Of a stretch of 31,240 nucleotides of DNA, positions 1-8,024 are shown piece after piece; position 1 is the first letter of the stretch, and each line of letters opens with the position of its first letter. The stretch is taken from contig NZ_CALDGS010000006.1 in the NCBI RefSeq assembly GCF_937941905.1, forward strand, positions 1 through 31,240, written 5' to 3'. The stretch is from an uncultured Mycolicibacterium sp. (GTDB lineage Bacteria > Actinomycetota > Actinomycetes > Mycobacteriales > Mycobacteriaceae). The notes under the pieces were generated by a model. The model worked only from the letters and a program-made list of their open reading frames with translations, had not been told where the DNA came from and made no database searches. The translations under genes and the position numbers were made by a program.

Positions 1-1603
1 TCTCGGCGGTCCAGTCCGCCGGCAGCAGCGGCCCGTCCAGCGGGATGCGCACCGGTTGGTCCGGCTGCACCAGATACCCGCAGTCGGGCACCGGCCCCGG
101 CCGGATCGTCCGCACCCAGGTCACCTGCGCGTCCAGCAGCCGGCCGTGCCGGTCGAACATGCGCAGTTCCGTTGTCGCCGAGGCGAATTCGGGTCGCTCG
201 CGGAGCAGGGCGAACATGTGGCTGGCCAGGTTCTCCGGCCAGGCCACCCGCTGCAGGATCAGCGGGTCGACCTCCTGGTCCAGCAGCGGTGCCCCGGTCC
301 CGTCCCGCCAGGCCGCCGCCAGCGCGGCCCGGGCATTGGCCAGGTAGGCCGGCACCGGGCTGTCGCGCCAGCTGTGCAGGAACGTCACCGTCGAGTACAG
401 GCTGCTGACCAGGAACGCCGCCGCCACCGCGACCACCGCCGCGGTGCGCGCCGGGGACGCGTCCAGCCACCGCGAGCCCACCCGGTTCGGCGCGCCCAGC
501 GCCACCGCCGCCAGCAGCGCGGTCACCACCACCAGATCCGGGAAGTAGCGCAGCGTCTGGGCCAGCTCCAGCGCGGTGAACCGGGAGGCGCGCATGAGAT
601 AGATCGGCACCTGGCAGGCCACCGCGTAGCCGACCGCCACCAGCCACACCGCCCAGATCCGCCGCTTGCGCAGCAGCGACACCACCAGCAGCGCACCCAG
701 CACCAGCCAGCCGGCCACCATCGCCGCCGCCGGCGGCACCGCCCACGGCGAGGCCGGCGCCCAGCGCTGCCACTCCCACGGGCCGCCGGCCAGCCCGGGC
801 ACGATGCCGTGGGTCACCGAGCGGGCCAGCAGATCCCGTGCCATCGCGTAGTCCAGGGTCCACCGCTGCTGGTCCACCACCAGCACGTACACCCCGATCC
901 AGGCCAGCGTGACGGCCAGCGCGGCCACCCACAGCCGCACGCCGCGCCGCCACGCGGTGCGCAGCGCCGCCCGGTCGCCGTCGACCACCCAGTACCACAG
1001 CGCCACCACCGCGAACGCGACGAACGGGATGACCGCGGACTTCTCGAAGAACAGCAGCCCACCCAGATAGGCGGCGGTGCCGGTGAATACGTAGCGCTGA
1101 TTGCCGGTGCGCGCCAACAGGATCGCGTCGGCCACCACCCAGGCCAGTGCGGCCTGCATGGGCAGCGAGTTCAATGCCGCCGCCCACCAGGCGAATCCGG
1201 TGATCCCCAGCGGGGTGAACAGGGCGAAGGTCAACGGCACCAACAACACCGGCCGCGAGCCCAGGATCACCCGCAGCGCGCGCAGCAGCGCCAGCGACGC
1301 CAGCAGTTGCAGCACCAGCAGGCTGACGGCCGGGCCGGCCCAGTTCAGCGGCGCGGCGCGGCAGATGATCCCGGCCAGCAGGAACGCCGCCGGCATCACG
1401 TGCCCGTCGTGGTCGTCGAACAGGTATCCCGGCGACAGCAGCGGCTGGGTGCCGGCCCGGCCCAGCAGGATCAGGTCGTCCCAGTAGAAGTCGCCGCCGA
1501 ACGCCAGCACCGCCCGCACGGCGAGCTGCACCGCGATCAGCGCGACCGCGGCACGGGTCACCCACGGGCCGGGGGCGGCCAGGTCACGGGCGCGGATACG
1601 CAT
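1..1603 (-). CDS. Integral membrane GT-C-type glycosyltransferase-like protein (partial, C-terminus off the window)
   Basis: An open minus-strand frame starts at ATG 1603 and runs without a stop past the left edge, giving about 534 residues. It begins MRIRARDLAAPGPW. The N-terminal two thirds carry many hydrophobic spans, for example around residues 15-35, 80-125 and 135-215. A long soluble tail follows. The first loop after TM1 contains FYWDDLILLGRA and later LFDDHDGH. Acidic pairs in the first external loop are the hallmark of GT-C lipid-phosphosugar glycosyltransferases. In M. tuberculosis the large membrane protein Rv3635 sits near galE1, and this is probably its counterpart by position and size (inference). 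The start lies 20 bp inside the end of galE, so translation is probably coupled. Donor and acceptor are unknown. Confidence 0.75.
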   Translation of the reverse strand, partial: MRIRARDLAAPGPWVTRAAVALIAVQLAVRAVLAFGGDFYWDDLILLGRAGTQPLLSPGYLFDDHDGHVMPAAFLLAGIICRAAPLNWAGPAVSLLVLQLLASLALLRALRVILGSRPVLLVPLTFALFTPLGITGFAWWAAALNSLPMQAALAWVVADAILLARTGNQRYVFTGTAAYLGGLLFFEKSAVIPFVAFAVVALWYWVVDGDRAALRTAWRRGVRLWVAALAVTLAWIGVYVLVVDQQRWTLDYAMARDLLARSVTHGIVPGLAGGPWEWQRWAPASPWAVPPAAAMVAGWLVLGALLVVSLLRKRRIWAVWLVAVGYAVACQVPIYLMRASRFTALELAQTLRYFPDLVVVTALLAAVALGAPNRVGSRWLDASPARTAAVVAVAAAFLVSSLYSTVTFLHSWRDSPVPAYLANARAALAAAWRDGTGAPLLDQEVDPLILQRVAWPENLASHMFALLRERPEFASATTELRMFDRHGRLLDAQVTWVRTIRPGPVPDCGYLVQPDQPVRIPLDGPLLPADWTAE

Positions 1604-2564
1604 CCCCCGCCCGCTGCCGGGCCTCCCACGCCGAGGCCACCATCTCGTGCAGGGTGTGCCGCATGGCCCAGCCCAGGTCGCGCGCCGCCAGCTCGCCGGA
1701 GGCCACGATGCGGGCCGGGTCCCCGGGCCGGCGCGGCCCGACGACCGGCTCGAACGGGATGCCGGTGACCTCGCGGATGGTGTCCATGATCTGGCGCACC
1801 GAGGTGCCCGAGCCGCTGCCCAGGTTGTAGACCCGCTCGATCGGCTCGCCCGCGTCCAGCCGGCGCGCGGCGGCCACGTGGGCCAGCGCCAGGTCGGCGA
1901 CGTGGATGTAGTCGCGCACGCAGGTGCCGTCCGGGGTGGGGTAGTCCGCGCCGTTGATGCGCGGCGTCTCGCCCCGGTAGAGCATGTCGAACACCAGCGG
2001 GAACAGGTTGTGCGGGCTGGCGTCGAACAACTCCGGCGAGCCGGAGCCGACGACGTTGAAGTAGCGCAGGCTGGTGTGCCGCAGCCCGGTGGCGCGGCCG
2101 ACGTCGGCCAGCAGCCACTCGCCGATCAGCTTGCTCTCCCCGTACGGGGACTCCGGGCGGGTCGGGGTGTCCTCGGTGACCAGATCGACGTCGGGGGTGC
2201 CGTAGGTGGCCGCGCTGGAGGAGAACACCATCCGGTCCACCCCGGCCCCGCCCATCGCCTCCAGCAGCGTGACCATCGCGGTGACGTTCTGCCGGTAGGT
2301 GTGCAGCGGCCGCTGCACGCTCACCCCGGCGTACTTGAACCCGGCGATGTGCACCACCCCGGTGACCCGGTGCTCGCGCAGGGTGCGCTCCACCAGCCCG
2401 GCGTCGAGCAGGCTGCCCCGCACCAGCGGCACCCCGGCCGGCACGAACCGCTCGAACCCGGTCGACAGGTCGTCGAGCACGACCACCGGCATGTCCGCGG
2501 CGAGCAGCGCCCGCACCACGTGCGACCCGATGTACCCGGCGCCGCCGGTCACCAGCCACGTCAT
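1584..2564 (-). CDS. galE: UDP-glucose 4-epimerase GalE
   Basis: A 326-residue extended short-chain dehydrogenase. The NAD-binding GGAGYIG motif is at residues 7-13, an acidic DD at 31-32 closes the Rossmann beta2 strand, a Ser triplet (115-117) supplies the active-site hydroxyl, and Y141-x3-K145 (YGESK) is the catalytic pair. The C-terminal part has the usual RDYIHVADLA and YNLGSG motifs of epimerases. The family interconverts UDP-glucose and UDP-galactose in the cytosol, which feeds galactan and other galactose-containing envelope glycans. ATG 2564 has a GAGGGAG ribosome site 5-6 nt upstream. It lies 42 bp after the flippase gene and overlaps the downstream membrane protein by 20 bp, consistent with one operon. 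Other sugar-nucleotide epimerases of the same fold (for example UDP-GlcNAc) cannot be excluded. Confidence 0.9.
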   Translation of the reverse strand: MTWLVTGGAGYIGSHVVRALLAADMPVVVLDDLSTGFERFVPAGVPLVRGSLLDAGLVERTLREHRVTGVVHIAGFKYAGVSVQRPLHTYRQNVTAMVTLLEAMGGAGVDRMVFSSSAATYGTPDVDLVTEDTPTRPESPYGESKLIGEWLLADVGRATGLRHTSLRYFNVVGSGSPELFDASPHNLFPLVFDMLYRGETPRINGADYPTPDGTCVRDYIHVADLALAHVAAARRLDAGEPIERVYNLGSGSGTSVRQIMDTIREVTGIPFEPVVGPRRPGDPARIVASGELAARDLGWAMRHTLHEMVASAWEARQRAGDAYPRP

Positions 2565-2606
2565 CTGTACTCCCTCATCCGCCTCGCAGGGTATTCGCCC
2601 GCGGGA

Positions 2607-3848
2607 TCACGCCCGGCTGCGGGCCAGCGCGACCACATGCACCGCGATCCCGACCAGCGGCCCGCACAGCAGCGCCACCACGGTACGGGTGGACAGGTCC
2701 AGCGGCAGCAGCAGCAGGCCCACCGCGGCCACCGTCGCGGTCACCCAGCCCAGTGAGTAGGCCCGGTGCAGGGCCGCGGCCACGGTGGCCGCCCCGGTCA
2801 GGGTGAGCAGCGCGATGGCCACTGCGGCGGCGGTCAGCCAGGCCAGCAGTACCCCGCCGGCCACGTAGTCCGGTCCGAACGCCGCCCGCAGCAGCCACGG
2901 CCCGCACAGCCCGGCGGCGGCCATGCCCGCCACCCCCAGCCCGGCCACCAGCGCGGCCGGCCGGGCCAGCGCGGCCAGCCGGTGGCCGCGCTGGTCGACG
3001 AAATGGGCGATCAGGTTGCCCTGCAGCGCGGTCATCGGCACCAGCAGCGGCGCCCGGGTCAGCATCACCGCCAGGATCACCACCCCGCCGGCGGCGCCCA
3101 GATCGGCGGAGGTGACCTGCAGCAGCACCGGGAACCCGGTCACCAGCACCGCGCTGGCGCCGGCCGCGGCCACGGCGTGGAACGCGCCGCGCAGGAACGT
3201 CGCCGGACGGTCCGGGGTGCGCAGCGCGGCGGCCGCCCGCGCCGCCGGTGCGGCCGCCAGCAGCACCAGCCAGGCCACCGCCCCGGCGACGGTGGCCCAC
3301 AGGAACCCCAGCAGCCCCCAGCCCAGCACCGCGGTGGCCACCGCCACCGCCACCCGGATGGCCGGGTCGATCACCATCAGCGCGCCGTACTCGGTCCACC
3401 GGTCCACCCCGGCCAGCGCCCCGAGCAGCGTGTTGTGCAGGCAGAACCCGGCCAGCCCGAACGCCAGCAGCCCGACGCCGGCGGGCGTGGCGGCGACGAA
3501 CACCCGGGACGCCCACAGCGGGGCGGACGCCACGATCAGCGTTGCCGCGCCGAGCGCGATCAGCCCGGCCACCGCCATCGGCCGGGTGCGCCCGGCAGCG
3601 GCCGGGTCCGGGCGGTGCCGGGCCGAGCGCACCTGCCGGGTGGTCTCCTGCAGCAGCCCGAACGCCGCGCCGGTGACCAGCCCGAACGCCCCCCAGAACA
3701 CCGCGAACACCGAGAACCCTTCCGGGGCGAGCACCCGCGCGGCCAGATACAGCACCACGTAGCCGCACAGCGCCGAGACCGCCGTGGCCACGCCCACCCG
3801 CAGCACGCTGCCCCGGCTGATCGCCCCCGCCGGCGTCACCCCGGTCAC
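2607..3848 (-). CDS. Wzx/MATE-like polysaccharide flippase-type membrane protein
   Basis: A 413-residue polytopic protein starting at GTG 3848, with roughly 12 hydrophobic segments spread over its whole length and short charged loops. The opening part (SRGSVLRVGVATAVSALCGY, followed by a VLAPEGFSVFAVFWG-like stretch) resembles the N-terminal helices of Wzx-type polysaccharide exporters in the MVF/MOP superfamily. These move lipid-linked oligosaccharides or other lipid-carried intermediates across the membrane. M. tuberculosis Rv3630, an integral membrane protein near ppa and in the same relative orientation, is the likely counterpart (inference). The gene begins 15 bp after the Pls-like gene ends and is followed 42 bp later by galE, so a shared transcript is likely. 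The substrate cannot be read from the sequence. Confidence 0.8.
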   Translation of the reverse strand: MTGVTPAGAISRGSVLRVGVATAVSALCGYVVLYLAARVLAPEGFSVFAVFWGAFGLVTGAAFGLLQETTRQVRSARHRPDPAAAGRTRPMAVAGLIALGAATLIVASAPLWASRVFVAATPAGVGLLAFGLAGFCLHNTLLGALAGVDRWTEYGALMVIDPAIRVAVAVATAVLGWGLLGFLWATVAGAVAWLVLLAAAPAARAAAALRTPDRPATFLRGAFHAVAAAGASAVLVTGFPVLLQVTSADLGAAGGVVILAVMLTRAPLLVPMTALQGNLIAHFVDQRGHRLAALARPAALVAGLGVAGMAAAGLCGPWLLRAAFGPDYVAGGVLLAWLTAAAVAIALLTLTGAATVAAALHRAYSLGWVTATVAAVGLLLLPLDLSTRTVVALLCGPLVGIAVHVVALARSRA

Positions 3849-3863
3849 AACGCGGCCACCGGA

Positions 3864-6800
3864 TCAGGCCGCCGGTTCGGCGCCGGCCGGTTCGGGGTCG
3901 CGGCGGCGCGGCAGCCGCCACGGCGCGATCGGGTTGCCCTGCCAGCGGGTGTCGCGCGGCACCTCGTCGCCGGGCAGCAGCAGCGACCCCGGGCCGACGA
4001 TGGCGCCGGCACCCACCCGGGCGCCGGGCAGCAGCAGGCCGCGCGGCCCCACCGTGGCGCCCTCCTCCAGCACCACCGGGTCCGGCCAGGCCAGCAGCGC
4101 CACCCCGCGGTTGACCGTGGCGGCGTCGGCCAGGGTGACCAGGTCCGCCACCACGATCCGGTCGGTCTCGCACCACACCCCGCGGCCGATCCGCGCGCCC
4201 AGCGCACGCAGCCACAGGTTCAGCGCGACGGTGCCGGTGGCCGGCCGGGTGAACCAGGGCGCGGCCAGCACGGTGGCGAACGCCTCGGCCGACCGCACCC
4301 GCCAGTCCGGTCGGGCCGACAACGGCTCACCGCCCCGGATGCGGCCCACCACAATCCATTTCGCCGCCACCGCGAGCGCGGCGGCGAGCACCCCGGCGGC
4401 CGGCAGCAGCACCGCGGCGGCCGCCACGGTCCAGCCCCAGCCGATGCGGCCGGCCAGCGTCTGCAGGCCCGCGGCGACCGCCACCGCCAGCCAGGCGCTC
4501 AGCAGCACCGCCAGCACCCGGCACAGCTCCACCACGCCGCGCAGCCGGGTCGGCGGCGCGCCCACCTCGGGCCGGATCCGGCGCACCCGCGCCGGCGGGT
4601 TGCCCAGCCACGATGAACCCGCCCCGGTCCGCGCCGGGGCCGCCGACAGGGCGGCCACCACCGCCCGGTCCGGCACCGAGCGGCCGGGCGCGACGACGGC
4701 GGCCGCTCCGAGCACCGCGTCGGTGCCGATCACGGTGCGTCCGACGCGGACCCAGCCGCCGCCGACCTCCGCGCAGCCCACCCGGGCCTCGGTGCCCACC
4801 ATCGCCCCGTCCCGCACCGCGGTCAGCGCCGGGATCAGCTGCACCGTCGAGATCTCCGTTCCCCGACCGACGTTCGCGCCCAGCACGCGCAGCCAGCCGG
4901 GGGTGACCAGGCTGCCGTAGAGCGGCCGCAGCCCGGTGCGGGCGGCCTCGACGAGGCGGTCCACCGCCCACAGCTGCCAGCCCACCCGGCTGCGCACCGG
5001 GTGGCAGCCCGCGCGGACGCCCAGAGAGCACAGGTGCACGCCCGCCACGATCAGCAGCGCGTAGACCAGGCCGGCGACCAGCACCGCCGCCGGTGTCCAG
5101 GCCACGGCGCGGGGCAGCGCCTCGGCCAGCGACGCGGTGCCGCGCACCCCGGCGCCGAGCAGCGCCACGCCGCTGCCCACCGCGAGCGCCTCCGGCAGGC
5201 CGGCCAGCAGCCCGCCGAGCGTGAACAGCGCCGTCCACCCGGACCCGGCCGCCGGCCGCCGCTGCGGCCAGAGCTCCTCGGGGCGAACCGATTTCGTCGC
5301 CGGCGAGCCGTGCCAGTACTGACCGTCGCCGACGCTGCCGAGCACCGCCGAACCGGGGGCCACCACCGCGCCGGCGCCCACCACGGCGCCGGGCGCGAGC
5401 ACCGCGCGCGCCCCCACCGAGGCGTCCGCGCCGATGCCGATCCGTCCGACGTGGAACACGTCGCCGTCGACCCAGTGGCCGGACAGGTCCACCTCGGCGT
5501 CGACGGTGGCGCGGTCGCCCAGGGTGGCCAGGCCGGTCACCGGTGGCTCCGAGCGCAGTTCCACGCCGCGGCCCACCCGGTTGCCCAGCGCGCGGGCGTA
5601 GAGCACCAGCCACGGGGTGCCGGCCAGCCGTCGCACCCAGGTCCCGGTGCCCAGCCGCTCGGCCAGCCACACCCGCAGGTGCAGCGACCCGCCGCGGCGG
5701 TAGCTGCCCGGCTCGATCCCGGCCAGGAGCAGCCGGACCGCCAGCGCGGCCACCGCCAGCCGGCCGGGCGCGGACACGAACAGCACCAGCCCGGCGGCCA
5801 CCAGCCACCAGCTCACCGGCCGGGCCCAGCCCACCAGGTCGGTGGTCGCCGCCACGTTGTTGCCCAGCGCCAGCCAGGTCAGCCAGCGCAGCCCGGCCAG
5901 CACGCCCTGCGGCAGCGCGAGCAGCGCCTGCACCGCCCGCGCCCGGCGCGGGGTGCGGGCCACCAGCCGTTCCGGCGGCCGCGGTGGGCGGGCCAGCCCG
6001 TCGAGGAACGCGGCGAACGCGCCCAGTCGCGGATGGTCGTAGACGTCGGCCACGGTGACCTGCGGGTATCGCTGCCGCACCGAGGCCACCAGCTGGGCGG
6101 CCGCCAGCGAGGTGCCGCCCAGGGCGAAGAAGTCGGCGTCCGGACCGTGCACCGGCGCGCCGAGCACCTCGCGCCACAACATCGCCACCCAGCCGACGGT
6201 GCCGCCCGGGTCCGGCGGCTCGCTGGTGACCGGCCAGGGCAGCGCGTCGCGGTCCACCTGGCCGGTGATCGTGGTGGGCAGGTCGTCCAGCCGCACCAGG
6301 GTGGGGGCCAGCCCGGCCGGCAGCGTCCCGGCCAGCTCGGCGGCCGCCTTGCCCAGGTCGAAGTCCGGGTGGGTGGCCGAGACGTAGCCGACCAGCCGCG
6401 GCGATCCGTCGGCCCCGGCCCGCACCGCCGTGGCGGCCCGCAGCACGCCGGGCAGCTCGGCCAGGGCGGCGTCCAGCGTGCCCAGGTCCACCGTGAGCCG
6501 GCCCAGCCGCACCCGGCCGTCCACCCGCTCGCAGAACTCCAGGCCGTCGGGCCGTAGCCGGACCAGGTCGCCGGTGCGGTAGGCACGCTGCCAGCCCAGC
6601 GTGGGCAGCGGCGCGAACCGCTCCTCCTCCATGGCCGGGTCCAGGTAGCGGCCCAGCCCGACCCCGCCGACCACCAGCTCGCCGACCTCGCCGGTGCGCA
6701 CCGGCACCCCGTCGGTGTCGACGACGGCCAGATCGCCGCCGGCCAGCGGCAGCCCGAGGGGAGCGGACCGGCCCGGCTCCAGCCGGGCGGCGGCGACCGC

Positions 6801-7751
6801 CCCGGTGGTCTCCGGGCCGCCGTGGGTGTTCCACACCTCCCGGCCGGGGACCGCCAGCCGGTCCACCAACTCCCGCGGACAGGGTTCGCCGCCGACCACC
6901 AGCAGCCGCACCGGCGCGAGCGCCTCGTCGGGCCAGTGCGACACCACGCTCGGTGCGGTCGAGACGACGGTGACGCCGCGGGCCACCAGCCAGGCGCCCA
7001 GGTCGGCGGCGGTGCGCACCAGGGCGCGCGGCGCCGGTACCAGGCAGGCGCCGTGCCGCCAGGCCAGCCACATCTCCTCGCAGGACACCTCGCTGGTGAT
7101 CGGATGCCCGGCCAGCACCCGGTCGCCCGGCCCGAGCGGGCGGTCCCGGCAGAACAGCTGCGCCTCGGCGTCGACGAGCGCGGCGGCGCTGCGGTGGGTG
7201 ACCGCCACCCCCTGCACCGCGCCGAACCGGCCCAGCCCGAACAGCAGCCAGGCGTCGTCGCGGCTCAGCGGCCGCGCCGCCCGCCAGCCCCGCGACGAGC
7301 CGGGCCCGCGCACCAGCCCCTGTTCGGTGACCACCGCCACCACACCGGCGGCGGTGAACACCCGCTCGACGTGCGCGGCGGGGTCGTCGACGTCGACCGG
7401 CACATAGGCCGCGCCGGTGGCCAGGGTGGCGGCGATCGCCACGTAGGTGGCGTAGCTACCCGGGGGCATCCGGATGCCGATCCGGTCGCCGCGGCCGATC
7501 CCGCGGGCCGCCAGCCACTCCACCGTCTCCTCGATGTCGGCGATCAGCTCGGCGTAGGTGAGCACGACGGTGCCGTCGTCCACGGCCGGTGCGTGCGGAT
7601 GCCGCGCAGCGGTGTCGTAGAGGATGTCGATGAGCGTCCGCGCCGGCGGCGCGTACCGCGAAAGCAGGTACTGGGCCGGGATTTCGGGCCCGGCGGGGTC
7701 GGCCCCGGTGGGTTCCGGGCCGGTTTCCGGGCTGGGCTCCGCTGCAGTCAC
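3864..7751 (-). CDS. Pls/PosA-type NRPS-like membrane protein with degenerate adenylation domain
   Basis: A 1295-residue protein. Residues about 35-505 form an AMP-binding/adenylation domain, 517-583 a carrier domain with pantetheine Ser548 (LGGTSL), then about six TM helices (near 642-678, 841-908, 1075-1130) alternate with three left-handed beta-helix (hexapeptide-repeat) blocks (near 720-820, 955-1055, 1183-1275). This A-T-TM/C1-C2-C3 layout is that of epsilon-poly-lysine synthetase Pls and the 'NRPS terminal domain' family. There is no condensation or thioesterase domain. Odd points: the A3 P-loop normally reads like SGTTGxPKG but here is GLGRFGAVQG (172-181), and the A10 catalytic Lys is Gln498 (TGQVDR). 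The A7 motif YRTGD (391-395) and an A5-like NTHGGPE (308-314) remain. Adenylation may therefore be weak, altered or lost. First gene of the flippase-galE-GT-C operon. The GTG start is chosen by reading frame and a leaderless-type -10. Confidence 0.88.
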   Translation of the reverse strand: MTAAEPSPETGPEPTGADPAGPEIPAQYLLSRYAPPARTLIDILYDTAARHPHAPAVDDGTVVLTYAELIADIEETVEWLAARGIGRGDRIGIRMPPGSYATYVAIAATLATGAAYVPVDVDDPAAHVERVFTAAGVVAVVTEQGLVRGPGSSRGWRAARPLSRDDAWLLFGLGRFGAVQGVAVTHRSAAALVDAEAQLFCRDRPLGPGDRVLAGHPITSEVSCEEMWLAWRHGACLVPAPRALVRTAADLGAWLVARGVTVVSTAPSVVSHWPDEALAPVRLLVVGGEPCPRELVDRLAVPGREVWNTHGGPETTGAVAAARLEPGRSAPLGLPLAGGDLAVVDTDGVPVRTGEVGELVVGGVGLGRYLDPAMEEERFAPLPTLGWQRAYRTGDLVRLRPDGLEFCERVDGRVRLGRLTVDLGTLDAALAELPGVLRAATAVRAGADGSPRLVGYVSATHPDFDLGKAAAELAGTLPAGLAPTLVRLDDLPTTITGQVDRDALPWPVTSEPPDPGGTVGWVAMLWREVLGAPVHGPDADFFALGGTSLAAAQLVASVRQRYPQVTVADVYDHPRLGAFAAFLDGLARPPRPPERLVARTPRRARAVQALLALPQGVLAGLRWLTWLALGNNVAATTDLVGWARPVSWWLVAAGLVLFVSAPGRLAVAALAVRLLLAGIEPGSYRRGGSLHLRVWLAERLGTGTWVRRLAGTPWLVLYARALGNRVGRGVELRSEPPVTGLATLGDRATVDAEVDLSGHWVDGDVFHVGRIGIGADASVGARAVLAPGAVVGAGAVVAPGSAVLGSVGDGQYWHGSPATKSVRPEELWPQRRPAAGSGWTALFTLGGLLAGLPEALAVGSGVALLGAGVRGTASLAEALPRAVAWTPAAVLVAGLVYALLIVAGVHLCSLGVRAGCHPVRSRVGWQLWAVDRLVEAARTGLRPLYGSLVTPGWLRVLGANVGRGTEISTVQLIPALTAVRDGAMVGTEARVGCAEVGGGWVRVGRTVIGTDAVLGAAAVVAPGRSVPDRAVVAALSAAPARTGAGSSWLGNPPARVRRIRPEVGAPPTRLRGVVELCRVLAVLLSAWLAVAVAAGLQTLAGRIGWGWTVAAAAVLLPAAGVLAAALAVAAKWIVVGRIRGGEPLSARPDWRVRSAEAFATVLAAPWFTRPATGTVALNLWLRALGARIGRGVWCETDRIVVADLVTLADAATVNRGVALLAWPDPVVLEEGATVGPRGLLLPGARVGAGAIVGPGSLLLPGDEVPRDTRWQGNPIAPWRLPRRRDPEPAGAEPAA

Positions 7752-7757
7752 GCCTCC

Positions 7758-7763
7758 AAACTA
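7758..7763 (-). promoter_or_regulatory. Putative leaderless -10 element for the Pls-like operon
   Basis: On the minus strand TAGTTT ends 6 nt before the GTG start at 7751. A GGAGG lies between them but is only 1 nt from the GTG, too close to act as a normal ribosome site, so a leaderless transcript starting at or near the GTG is the simpler reading. No convincing -35 was seen. Confidence 0.35.
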
Positions 7764-7889
7764 CTAAGCCCCACCTGCGCCGAGCCGTTGCCGAGCGGTG
7801 CGTGGCGCGGTGGCCGGTCGGGCCCCGCCCTCGCGGTGCACCCGCTCACCTCCGTCACCCCGGCGCCGGTACCGGCCCGGGCGGGGTGG

Positions 7890-7895
7890 CAGACT
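7890..7895 (+). promoter_or_regulatory. Putative -10 element (CAGACT) for the TerC riboswitch transcript
   Basis: CAGACT lies 7 nt before the first bases of the aptamer P1 strand (GGTGGAGG). A transcript starting near 7902 would begin directly with the riboswitch. The -35 region is weak, and the call rests mainly on spacing. Confidence 0.3.
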
Positions 7896-7902
7896 GCTCG
7901 GT

Positions 7903-7996
7903 GGAGGGGAGTATTCCTTCGCCGCCGCATCGTCATCACGTCGGCCGCCCGGCCGATCGGTGCCGCGGGCCGGCGTTGCCGGCGGAAGAGACCTCC
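7903..7996 (+). promoter_or_regulatory. yybP-ykoY (Mn2+-sensing) riboswitch aptamer
   Basis: A 94-nt segment upstream of the TerC gene carries the conserved landmarks of the yybP-ykoY class in order. GGGGAGTA is at 7906-7913 following the P1 strand GGAGG (7903-7907). CGTCATCACG is at 7931-7940. A hairpin TCGGCC/GGCCGA spans 7941-7956 and a second GCCGGC/GCCGGC hairpin spans 7969-7983. The closing GAAGAGACCTCC has CCTCC (7992-7996) pairing with GGAGG to shut P1. This class is established as a Mn2+ sensor and commonly precedes TerC/YkoY-type membrane proteins and Mn exporters, which is the context here. The identification is from motif reading, not a covariance-model search. Confidence 0.85.
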
Positions 7997-8019
7997 GGCG
8001 TCCCGTTGTGGCCGGAGGT
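7991..8019 (+). promoter_or_regulatory. Riboswitch expression platform: anti-Shine-Dalgarno hairpin
   Basis: ACCTCCGGC (7991-7999) is perfectly complementary to GCCGGAGGT (8011-8019) with an 11-nt loop. The 3' arm contains the GGAGG ribosome site (8014-8018), 6 nt before ATG 8025. The 5' arm contains the same CCTCC (7992-7996) that closes aptamer P1. The two pairings exclude each other: a formed aptamer frees the ribosome site, and an unformed one hides it. This predicts translational activation by Mn2+. Confidence 0.8.
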
Positions 8020-8024
8020 TGTCC

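Noticed and set aside
56..1768. Long open frame on the plus strand opposite the GT-C-like gene and galE
   Set aside because: It spans two clear minus-strand genes, reads as a low-complexity Arg/His/Gln/Pro product, and has no motif. Such antisense frames are expected in very GC-rich DNA. The same applies to the long opposite-strand frames across the Pls-like, TerC, ftsH and lsr2-clpC1 regions.
7752..8024. Extension of the TerC protein upstream through the riboswitch
   Set aside because: The plus-strand frame is open upstream, but ATG 8025 has a good ribosome site and starts the first TM helix, and the upstream DNA is explained by the riboswitch and divergent promoter.
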